Source of the DNA: Sphingomonas sp. AOB5
GTDB taxonomy: Bacteria > Pseudomonadota > Alphaproteobacteria > Sphingomonadales > Sphingomonadaceae
Length of the DNA: 40,080 nucleotides
Assembly (NCBI RefSeq): GCF_029433115.1
Contig: NZ_JARNTV010000034.1
Location: 1-40,080 of the forward strand
Reading direction: 5' to 3'
The position numbers and the translations under genes are program-made. Numbering within the stretch: the stretch's first letter is position 1; every line of letters starts with the position of its first letter. Below are positions 31,745 to 38,407 of this stretch, piece by piece. The notes under the pieces were generated by a model. It saw nothing but the letters and a program-made list of their open reading frames with translations, did not search any database and was not told where the DNA came from.

Positions 31745-33295
31745 GTGGGGACCCCGGCCGACATTCTCGATCTCGTCCATGAAAGCGTCGTCACGCGCGA
31801 TGCGCAGGGCCGCATCCTTTCCTGGAACAAGGCCAGCGAAACGCTGTACGGCCATGCCCGCGCCGACGCGCTGGGCCGCGACCTCAACATATTACTCGGC
31901 AGCCGCCACGAAAGCGCGCTCGCCGATCTCGACACGCAGCTCCATGCCGATGGCCGCTGGGAAGGCGAACTGACCCGCACCACCGCGGCGGGCGATACGC
32001 TGGTGCTGGACGTCCGCTGGACGGTCGAACGCGATGCCGCGGGCAATCTCGTCCGCATCGTCGAGACTGCGCGCGACATCTCGCGCCGCAAGGCTGCCGA
32101 GGACGCCCTGCGGCTCAGCGAATATCGCTATCGCAACATGTTTCAGGCGATGGCGGTCGCCTTCTGGGAAGTCGATTTCACCGGCGTCGGCGCGATGCTG
32201 ATCCCGCTGCGCAATCAGGGCGTCACCGATCTGGGTGCCTATCTCCACGCCAATCGCGACTTCGTGCGCGAGACGATGCGCCATGCCACCATCGGCGACG
32301 TGAACCCGCAGGCGCTGGAACTGTTCGGCGCGGCCACGGTCGATCAGATGAAGGGTCGCACCATCGACGGCTTCTGGCCGCGCGAGAGCGAGCATATCTA
32401 TATCGACGCGCTGGTCGCGACGATGAGCCGCCAGCCCTATCTGATGACCGAGACCCGGCTGAACCGCGTCGATGGCGGCCAGATCGACGTGCTGTTCACC
32501 GTCTCGCTGTGCGAGGAAGCCCGCAAGCGCGGCATCCTGCTGATCGGCGTGGTCGATATCTCGGCGCGCAAGGCGGCCGAGGCGGCGCTGGCCCGGCTCC
32601 AGTCCGAATTCGCCCATGCCACCCGCGTCTCGATGCTGGGCGAACTGACCGCGTCGATCGCGCACGAGGTCAACCAGCCGCTCGCCGCGATCGCCACCAG
32701 CGGATCGGCGGCGCAGCGCTGGCTGGCGAACGAGGAACCCGATCTGGGCGAGGTCCGCGATCTGGCCGAGCGCATCGTCGGCGACGCGCGCCGTGCCGCG
32801 TCGATCATCGCCCGCGTCCGCGCAATGGCCGAACGCCGCGAGACCGAGCGTGTCGCGCTGTCGCTGAACGGGCTGGTCGAGGAGAGCCTCGCCTTTCTCG
32901 GCCACGAGCTTCAGGGCCGCCGCGTCGTAGTCGAGCGCAACCTCGCGCCCGATCTGCCCGAAACATTGGCCGACCGCACCCAGCTCCAGCAGGTGATCGT
33001 CAATCTCGCGGTCAACGCCGCGCAGGCGATGGAGAGCGGCACCACCGATCCGCTGCTCCGCTTTACCACCGAAGCGCGGGATGGCCGCGTGATCCTGACG
33101 GTCGAGGATAATGGTCCCGGCATCCCGGGCGAACCGGAAAAGCTGTTCGACAGCTTCTACACCACCAAGCCCGCAGGCATGGGTATGGGCCTGCCGATCT
33201 GCCGCACCATCGTCGAAGCGCATGGCGGGACGATCGAAGCGGCGAATGGCGATGCGGGTGCACGGTTCGTGGTGACGTTGCCGGCCACCGCCTGA
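31745..33295 (+). CDS. PAS-domain sensor histidine kinase (FixL-like)
   Basis: The 516-residue kinase has no membrane helix or signal peptide and is cytoplasmic. Residues 1-120 form a PAS domain (ILDLVHESVVTRDAQGRILS), residues 125-285 a second, longer PAS-like domain beginning YRYRNMFQAMAVAFWEVDF. The dimerisation/phosphoacceptor helix has H307 in SIAHEVNQPLAAI, and the ATPase has N (NLAVNAAQA), G1 (EDNGPGIP) and G2 (GMGMGLPICRTIVEAHGG). No haem-ligand histidine motif is obvious in the PAS domains, so the signal is unknown. GTG 31745 is the only reasonable start. It is the likely partner of the two preceding receiver proteins. Confidence 0.92.
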   Translation: MGTPADILDLVHESVVTRDAQGRILSWNKASETLYGHARADALGRDLNILLGSRHESALADLDTQLHADGRWEGELTRTTAAGDTLVLDVRWTVERDAAGNLVRIVETARDISRRKAAEDALRLSEYRYRNMFQAMAVAFWEVDFTGVGAMLIPLRNQGVTDLGAYLHANRDFVRETMRHATIGDVNPQALELFGAATVDQMKGRTIDGFWPRESEHIYIDALVATMSRQPYLMTETRLNRVDGGQIDVLFTVSLCEEARKRGILLIGVVDISARKAAEAALARLQSEFAHATRVSMLGELTASIAHEVNQPLAAIATSGSAAQRWLANEEPDLGEVRDLAERIVGDARRAASIIARVRAMAERRETERVALSLNGLVEESLAFLGHELQGRRVVVERNLAPDLPETLADRTQLQQVIVNLAVNAAQAMESGTTDPLLRFTTEARDGRVILTVEDNGPGIPGEPEKLFDSFYTTKPAGMGMGLPICRTIVEAHGGTIEAANGDAGARFVVTLPATA

Positions 33296-33337
33296 CTTAG
33301 CCATCTCCAGCGAAAGCAGGAGAGGGCTAAGCGACCC

Positions 33338-33362
33338 ATACCAACGTATTACCCTCGCACCC
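33338..33362 (+). promoter_or_regulatory. Shared upstream motif, copy 2
   Basis: ATACCAACGTATTA followed by CCCTCGCACCC, 94 bases before the alpha/beta hydrolase start. It matches copy 1 at 31264 in ATACCAACG, ATTA and CGCACC, with a few bases less between the blocks. The block TACCAACGTA has outer TAC/GTA symmetry, as in many NarL/FixJ-type sites. Confidence 0.45.
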
Positions 33363-33455
33363 GCCCGCGTAATATCGCGCCGCCCGCCCCTCCGTCATTC
33401 TACCTACATGGACGGAAGCAAGGCTGACCGTCCCCCCAAACAGGAGGATCGGATC

Positions 33456-34262
33456 ATGTCGAAGACCATCGTTCTCATCCACGGCGCGTGGCTCAACTCG
33501 AAGAGCTGGGAGGGCTTCAAGGCCCGCTACGAGGCGCAGGGCTACACCGTCATCGCGCCGGACTGGCCCTATGACGATCGCGATCCCGCCGATCTGCGCG
33601 CCGATCCCGATCCGGCGCTCGCCAAGCTGAGCCAGCGCCAGATCATCGCCCATTATGCCGACATCATTCGGGCGCTTCCCGAGGAACCGATCCTGATCGG
33701 CCATTCGCTGGGCGGCGTGTTCGTGCAGCATCTGCTCGACATGGGCCTGGGCGTGGCCGGCGTAGCGATCGATCCGGCGCCGACACCCGGCGTCCCGCTC
33801 GGGCCGCATGCCATCTGGTCGGCGCTGCCGGTGCTCGGCGATCCGTTCAGCTGGCTCAAGGCCAAGGTGATGTCGCGCAACTATTTCAAGAACCGCTTCG
33901 CCCAGACCGCGCCCAAGGATCAGGCCGATGCGCTCTACGACCGCTACATCGTCCCCACCCCCGGCCGGGTCTATTGGAACGGCGTGGTCGGCGTCATCAA
34001 GATCAACTGGAAGAACCCGGCCCGCGCGCCGCTCCTCCTGATCGGTGGCGAGAAGGATCTGATCGCCGACGCCAGCATGACCCGCGCGATCTACAAGAAG
34101 CAGCTCCAGGCCCCCTCGATCACCGAATATAAGGAATTCGCCGGCCGCTCGCACTGGACCGGGATCGATGCCGGCTGGGAGCAGGTCGCCGATTATGCGC
34201 TGGGCTGGGCCGTCGGCCATGCCCGCGCGCAGAAGGTGACCCCGATTTCCAAGGCGGCCTGA
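33456..34262 (+). CDS. Alpha/beta hydrolase A
   Basis: The 268-residue cytoplasmic protein has the alpha/beta hydrolase fold: VLIHGAWLNSKSW for the oxyanion loop, nucleophile S84 in IGHSLGGVF, acid aspartate in GGEKDLIAD and catalytic histidine in GRSHWTG. ATG 33456 has AGGAGG 8 bases upstream. It is clearly paralogous to the hydrolase at 35257 (shared LIHGAW, IGHS-GG, and the YD--IVP-PGR motif). The substrate is unknown. It follows the kinase gene after 160 bases and has the shared motif in its upstream region, so it may belong to the regulon of the FixJ-like regulator. Confidence 0.9.
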   Translation: MSKTIVLIHGAWLNSKSWEGFKARYEAQGYTVIAPDWPYDDRDPADLRADPDPALAKLSQRQIIAHYADIIRALPEEPILIGHSLGGVFVQHLLDMGLGVAGVAIDPAPTPGVPLGPHAIWSALPVLGDPFSWLKAKVMSRNYFKNRFAQTAPKDQADALYDRYIVPTPGRVYWNGVVGVIKINWKNPARAPLLLIGGEKDLIADASMTRAIYKKQLQAPSITEYKEFAGRSHWTGIDAGWEQVADYALGWAVGHARAQKVTPISKAA

Positions 34263-34284
34263 CCCCCGGCCCGTCTTGACGCAA

Positions 34285-34321
34285 GCCCGGGCGGTCCTCC
34301 CCCTCCCCTCGCCGCCCGGGC
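34285..34321. terminator. GC-rich 10-bp inverted repeat after hydrolase A
   Basis: GCCCGGGCGG (34285-34294) is the exact reverse complement of CCGCCCGGGC (34312-34321), with a 17-base pyrimidine-rich loop, beginning 23 bases after the hydrolase A stop. No T-run follows, so it may be a rho-independent-like stop, an attenuator or simply a structured 3' end. Confidence 0.4.
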
Positions 34322-34412
34322 ACCCCATTCGCCCTCTGACATCGGTGTCAGTCATGCTAGGCTGCACCCGCCAGGGGAAGGCGACTCGCACCTCGAAAGA
34401 CAGGAGCTTCCA

Positions 34413-35252
34413 ATGCCCTTCATCACCACCGACGACGGCACCCAAATCTTCTACAAGGACCAGGGATCGGGCCAGCCGGTCCTGTTCTCGCACGGCTGGC
34501 CGCTGAGCGGCGATGCGTGGGACGGCCAGATGGTCTTCATGGGCCAGAACGGCTTCCGCGTGATCGCGCATGACCGCCGCAGCCATGGCCGTTCTGACCA
34601 GACCTGGGACGGCAACCATATGGATCGCTATGCCGACGATCTGCACGCGCTGATCACCCAGCTCGACCTCAAGGACATCATCCTCGTCGGCCATTCGACC
34701 GGCGGGGGCGAGATCACCCATTATGTCGGCCGCCACGGCACCGATCGGGTTGCGAAGATGGTGCTGGTCGGCGCGGTCCCGCCGCTGATGCTCAAGACCG
34801 AAGCCAATCCCGGCGGCCTGCCGATCGAGGTGTTCGACGGCATCCGCAAGGGCACGTTCGACGACCGGTCGCAGTTCTACAAGGACCTGACCATGCCGTT
34901 CTACGGCTATAACCGCGAAGGCGCTAAGGTCAGCGAAGGGGTTCGCGAGAGCTTCTGGCTGCAGGGCATGATGGGCGGGCTTAAAGGCCAGCTCGACTGC
35001 ATCCACGAATTCTCGGAAGTCGACTACACCCCCGATCTGCTCAAGATCGACGTGCCGCTGCTGATCATCCATGGCGATGACGACCAGATCGTCCCCATCG
35101 GCGCGGCGGGCCTGAAGACGCACGAGATCGTCAAGGGTTCGGAGCTGAAGGTCTATGAAGGCGCGCCGCATGGTCTGGCGACCACGCTGCAGGATCGCTT
35201 CAACGCCGATCTGCTCGCCTTCGCTACCGCCAAGACGCTGGTCGAGGCCTGA
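34413..35252 (+). CDS. Alpha/beta hydrolase, non-haem chloroperoxidase/arylesterase type
   Basis: The 279-residue protein matches the cofactor-free chloroperoxidase/esterase group: start [20 protein letters not shown], oxyanion [11 protein letters not shown], the highly typical [14 protein letters not shown], nucleophile S95 in [10 protein letters not shown], acid in [10 protein letters not shown] and histidine in GAPHGLA. AGGAGC lies just before ATG 34413. These enzymes hydrolyse esters and can form peracids. It differs from the flanking hydrolases A and C, which are closer to each other. Its stop lies 4 bases before the next gene, so the two are co-transcribed. Confidence 0.93.
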   Translation: MPFITTDDGTQIFYKDQGSGQPVLFSHGWPLSGDAWDGQMVFMGQNGFRVIAHDRRSHGRSDQTWDGNHMDRYADDLHALITQLDLKDIILVGHSTGGGEITHYVGRHGTDRVAKMVLVGAVPPLMLKTEANPGGLPIEVFDGIRKGTFDDRSQFYKDLTMPFYGYNREGAKVSEGVRESFWLQGMMGGLKGQLDCIHEFSEVDYTPDLLKIDVPLLIIHGDDDQIVPIGAAGLKTHEIVKGSELKVYEGAPHGLATTLQDRFNADLLAFATAKTLVEA

Positions 35253-35256
35253 TGAC

Positions 35257-36018
35257 ATGGCGGAGATCGTCCTGATCCATGGCGCATGGGTCACCACCGC
35301 CAGCTGGGACGATCTCCGCCGCTTCCTCGAGGCCGCCGGCCATGTCGTCCACACGCCGACCTGGCCGTTCCTTGAGGGCAAGACCGCCGCGGAGATCGTC
35401 GCGGCACCGCCCAAAGGCTTTGGCAGCCTGACCGTCAACAGGATCGCCGATCATCTCGAGCCGCAGATCCCAGAGAACGCAATCCTGATCGGCCACAGCT
35501 TCGGCGGGCTGCTGACCCAGATGCTGCTGGATCGCGGCGCGGGCCGCGCGGGGATCGCGGTCAATCCCGTCCCCATCGGCGGCATCGTCCCCGGCCCGAC
35601 CTCGATCGGCGCGATCCTGCCCATCGTGCTCCGCTGGAATGCGTGGAATCGCCCGTGGCGCTTCACCCGCGACGGGTGGTTCCGCCGCTTCGCCAACGCA
35701 GCGCCGCGTACGAAATCCGACGCCGCCTATGACAGCTTCGTCATCCCCGCGCCGGGCCGCATCTTCTTTCAGGCGGCAAGCTGGATCGGCACCGGCATCG
35801 TGCCCGCTCGCCGTACCCGGCCCCTGCTGATCACCGGCAGCGATCTCGACCGGCTGGTGACGCCGTACATCTCGCGCTCGGCATACCGCATCCAGCGCAA
35901 GTCGCTCGCCCGCACCGACTATCTCGATCTCGGCGCACGGTCGCATTTTCTGCTCAACGAACCCGGCTGGGAGGCAGTGGCGCAAGCCTGTCTCGATTGG
36001 ATCGAAACCTTGGGCTAA
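35257..36018 (+). CDS. Alpha/beta hydrolase C, paralogue of hydrolase A
   Basis: The 253-residue protein has LIHGAWVTTASW, nucleophile S81 in IGHSFGGLL, acid D in GSDLDRLVT and histidine in ARSHFLL. It shares the insert FANAAPRTKSDAAYDSFVIP with the matching part of hydrolase A (RFAQTAPKDQADALYDRYIV), which marks duplication and divergence. ATG 35257 starts 4 bases after the preceding stop; longer in-frame starts would overlap the upstream gene by about 100 bases. No signal peptide. Substrate unknown. Confidence 0.9.
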   Translation: MAEIVLIHGAWVTTASWDDLRRFLEAAGHVVHTPTWPFLEGKTAAEIVAAPPKGFGSLTVNRIADHLEPQIPENAILIGHSFGGLLTQMLLDRGAGRAGIAVNPVPIGGIVPGPTSIGAILPIVLRWNAWNRPWRFTRDGWFRRFANAAPRTKSDAAYDSFVIPAPGRIFFQAASWIGTGIVPARRTRPLLITGSDLDRLVTPYISRSAYRIQRKSLARTDYLDLGARSHFLLNEPGWEAVAQACLDWIETLG

Positions 36019-36027
36019 GAGACCCGG

Positions 36028-36207
36028 ATGAGCGAGAAATTCGAACGCCACCGCCAGCCATGGCGCGCCGATGAGATCCAGAAGCTGCACACGCTGGCCA
36101 AGAAGGGCATGGCGCTGAAGGCCATCGCCAAGGCGCTGACCCGCAGCGAGGAGTCGGTGAAGGACCGCGCCAAGCTGGACGGGTTGAACATCGCGAAGCT
36201 GCGCTAG
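36028..36207 (+). CDS. Small SANT/Myb-like helical DNA-binding protein
   Basis: The 59-residue product (starts MSEKFERHRQPWRADEIQ) is basic and helical. A tryptophan-led first helix (PWRADEIQKLHTLAKKG), a second helix (LKAIAKALTR) and a third (SEESVKDRAKLDGL) give a tri-helical Myb/SANT-like or GcrA-like layout. It starts 9 bases after the hydrolase C stop and ends 4 bases before a convergent gene. Codon use and in-frame context look normal. DNA binding is inferred only. Confidence 0.75.
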   Translation: MSEKFERHRQPWRADEIQKLHTLAKKGMALKAIAKALTRSEESVKDRAKLDGLNIAKLR

Positions 36208-36211
36208 GGGT

Positions 36212-36625
36212 TCACCGCTCGGCGCGGATGAAGATCGACAGAATCCGCCCGATATGCCCGCGGTCGCTTCCGGTCTCGGACAGTTCGAACACCAACCCGT
36301 TGCCGCTGACCACGCTGCGCCGGTTGCCATAGCGAGTCTCGCCCGGAACCACCGTCATATCCGGCAGGCACGCCGCGATCCGCTGCGCCATGCTCGCCTG
36401 GGTGATTTCCGGCGGCAACAGGCTCTTTCCGCAGATCCAGTTGCGCTGGCTGCTCAACCGGCAATAGCCGCCGGGTATGAGGTTCAGCGGATCGCCTGTC
36501 CGATGGAAAGTCTCGAACGGTGTGCTTTCCCGCGCGCCGGCGGCGAGTTTGCCGATCTCATTGCAGAACGGATCCTGACCGGCACCCGACGTGGCAAGCA
36601 GCGCCGCCGCAAGAATGAGATGCAT
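36212..36625 (-). CDS. Small exported protein of unknown function
   Basis: The 137-residue product has a short signal peptide (MHLILAAALLATSGAG) and a mature part with four cysteines (PFCNEI, GYCRLS, WICGKS, AACLPD), which could form two disulfides in the periplasm. The C-terminal half (VSGNGLVFELSETGSDRGHIGRILSIFI) is strand-like. No family recognised. It is convergent with the small SANT-like gene and divergent from the flavoprotein gene, with 75 bases to that start. Confidence 0.75.
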   Translation of the reverse strand: MHLILAAALLATSGAGQDPFCNEIGKLAAGARESTPFETFHRTGDPLNLIPGGYCRLSSQRNWICGKSLLPPEITQASMAQRIAACLPDMTVVPGETRYGNRRSVVSGNGLVFELSETGSDRGHIGRILSIFIRAER

Positions 36626-36700
36626 GTTTTCCTCCCTCGATCACGCCATCGTCGCCCGGCCCTGCTTGCCGCAGACTGAACAACTGCTACGCGCCCATCA

Positions 36701-37855
36701 ATGTACGATGCGATCATCCTCGGCGGAGGCGCTGCCGGCCTCATGTGCGCCGCGACCGCGGGGCAGCGCGGGCGCCGGGTGCTGCTGCTCGATCATGCCG
36801 AGCAGGTCGGCAAGAAGATCCTGATCTCCGGCGGCGGGCGCTGCAACTTCACCAATATCGGCACCGCGCCCGATCGCTACCTCTCGAACAACCCGCATTT
36901 CGCCAAGTCCGCGCTCAGCCGCTACACCGCGCGCGATTTCCTCGATCTGGTCGAGCGGCACGGCATCGCCTGGCACGAAAAGACGTTGGGCCAATTGTTC
37001 TGCGACGGTTCGGCCAAGCAGATCGTCGAGATGCTGCTGGGCGAATGCGCCATCGGCAAGGTCGAGATCGTCACCGGCCGCGCCACACCCGAAATCGCCC
37101 ATGACGGCGCCCATTTCCGCGTCGGCACCGCAACGGCGCCCGCGCTGGTGATCGCCACCGGCGGGCCATCGATCCCGAAAATGGGTGCGACCGGCTTCGC
37201 ATACGATCTCGCCCGCCGCTTCGGCCTGAAAGTGGTCGAACCGCGCCCTGCATTGGTGCCGCTGACGCTGAGTGGCGAGGAAGCGCTGTTCCGCGACCTT
37301 TCCGGCGTCGCGACCGACGTGATCGCCAGCGCAGGCAAGGCGAAGTTCCGCGAAGCCGCGCTGTTCACCCATCGCGGCCTGTCCGGCCCCGCGATCCTCC
37401 AGGTCAGCAGCTATTGGAAACATGGCGACCCCATCGCCATCGATTTCCTGCCCGATGCCGCAGCCAACTGGCTGACCGAAGCCAAGCGTACCCGCCCGCG
37501 CACCACCCTGCGCAAGCTGTTGAGCGAAGCTTTGCCCGACCGCCTCGCCGAAACGCTGGCGGAGAAGCTGGCGCTGACCGGCGAACTGGTGGGCATGACC
37601 GACAAGAAGCTGGCCGAAGCCGAACGCGCCCTCGCGGCGTGGCGCTTCCTGCCCAACGGCACCGAAGGCTTCGCCAAGGCCGAAGTCACCATCGGCGGCA
37701 TCGACACCGCCGGCCTGTCGTCCCAGACGATGGAGGCCCGCAAGGTCCCCGGTCTCTACGCCATCGGCGAAGCGGTGGACGTCACCGGCTGGCTGGGCGG
37801 CTACAACTTCCAATGGGCCTGGGCGAGCGGCGTGGCGGCGGGGCAGGCATTGTGA
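36701..37855 (+). CDS. HI0933/YhiN-family FAD-dependent oxidoreductase
   Basis: The 384-residue protein starts with the FAD dinucleotide-binding motif ILGGGAAGLMCA and the family hallmark KILISGGGRCNFTN, and ends with the FAD-contact region GLYAIGEAVDVTGWLGGYNFQWAWASG. The middle (about 190-350) is the family-specific insert domain. Length fits the TIGR00275 family, widespread flavoproteins whose members include BaiN-type enzymes, with no agreed general function. It is cytoplasmic. A palindromic repeat begins 2 bases after its stop codon. Confidence 0.93.
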   Translation: MYDAIILGGGAAGLMCAATAGQRGRRVLLLDHAEQVGKKILISGGGRCNFTNIGTAPDRYLSNNPHFAKSALSRYTARDFLDLVERHGIAWHEKTLGQLFCDGSAKQIVEMLLGECAIGKVEIVTGRATPEIAHDGAHFRVGTATAPALVIATGGPSIPKMGATGFAYDLARRFGLKVVEPRPALVPLTLSGEEALFRDLSGVATDVIASAGKAKFREAALFTHRGLSGPAILQVSSYWKHGDPIAIDFLPDAAANWLTEAKRTRPRTTLRKLLSEALPDRLAETLAEKLALTGELVGMTDKKLAEAERALAAWRFLPNGTEGFAKAEVTIGGIDTAGLSSQTMEARKVPGLYAIGEAVDVTGWLGGYNFQWAWASGVAAGQAL

Positions 37856-37856
37856 A

Positions 37857-37894
37857 CTCCCCTCCCTGAAAGGGAGGGGTAGGGGGTGGGTTGG
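37857..37894 (+). repeat. REP-like palindrome, left copy flanking the DUF559 gene
   Basis: A 9-bp stem CCCCTCCCT (37859-37867) / AGGGAGGGG (37871-37879) with a GAA loop, followed by TAGGGGGTGGGTTGG. An inverted copy is at 38278-38312. The element starts 2 bases after the flavoprotein stop and ends 32 bases before the DUF559 start codon. Confidence 0.85.
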
Positions 37895-37926
37895 CAAGCG
37901 AAGCGCAGCCACTCTACGCTCGCAGT

Positions 37927-38337
37927 ATGAGCCGTCGCGTGCCGAAACATTTGACCGAACGCGCCCGCGAGCTTCGCAACAACCCGACGCCAGCGGAACT
38001 CGCGATCTGGCACCTGCTGTCACGATATCGACCCGCCTTTACGCGCCAGCATATCGAGGAGCCATTCATCATCGATCTCGCATGCCGCCGGGCAAAACTC
38101 GCCATCGAGTTCGATGGAAGCCAACATCTGGAAGCCACTGAAGCGGATCGACAACGCACCGCTTATCTTGAGAACCTTGGCTGGCGCGTGATCCGTTTCT
38201 GGAATTCGGAGGTCCTCGAAAATCCTGAAGGCACTGCCCAGCATATCCTGCAGGAGGTCGCCGAGTGCCTCGGCGATACCCACCCCCAACCCCTCCCTTC
38301 CAGGGAGGGGAGAAAGAGAAAGCCCCGCTTCGACTAG
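37927..38337 (+). CDS. DUF559 endonuclease-like protein (Vsr/PD-(D/E)xK fold)
   Basis: The 136-residue protein has the DUF559 pattern: FTRQHIEEPFIIDLACRR, then KLAIEFDGSQH and GWRVIRFWNSEVLEN. The D in FIID and E-x-D in IEFDG are candidate metal ligands of a PD-(D/E)xK nuclease related to very-short-patch repair endonucleases. ATG 37927 starts at a basic helix MSRRVPKHLTERARELRNN; the in-frame 37891 start would translate part of the left repeat. The last 20 codons run through the right-hand repeat (THPQPLPSREGRKRKP), so the tail is a product of that palindrome. No partner gene such as a methylase is adjacent. Function in the host is unknown. Confidence 0.88.
   Translation: MSRRVPKHLTERARELRNNPTPAELAIWHLLSRYRPAFTRQHIEEPFIIDLACRRAKLAIEFDGSQHLEATEADRQRTAYLENLGWRVIRFWNSEVLENPEGTAQHILQEVAECLGDTHPQPLPSREGRKRKPRFD
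38278..38312 (-). repeat. REP-like palindrome, right copy flanking the DUF559 gene
   Basis: Stem CCCCTCCCT (38290-38298) / AGGGAGGGG (38302-38310) with a TCC loop, preceded by ACCCACCCCCAA. Read in reverse complement it matches the left copy in stem and in the GGGGGTGGGT arm, so the two copies are inverted about 420 bases apart. It lies within the 3' end of the DUF559 coding region. Confidence 0.85.
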
Positions 38338-38407
38338 GATCGCGCTCCGCCCTCCGTACAACTTCAACCTTGCCCTTTGCCTCCATCGCGCCCATGTGGC
38401 GCGTTCC

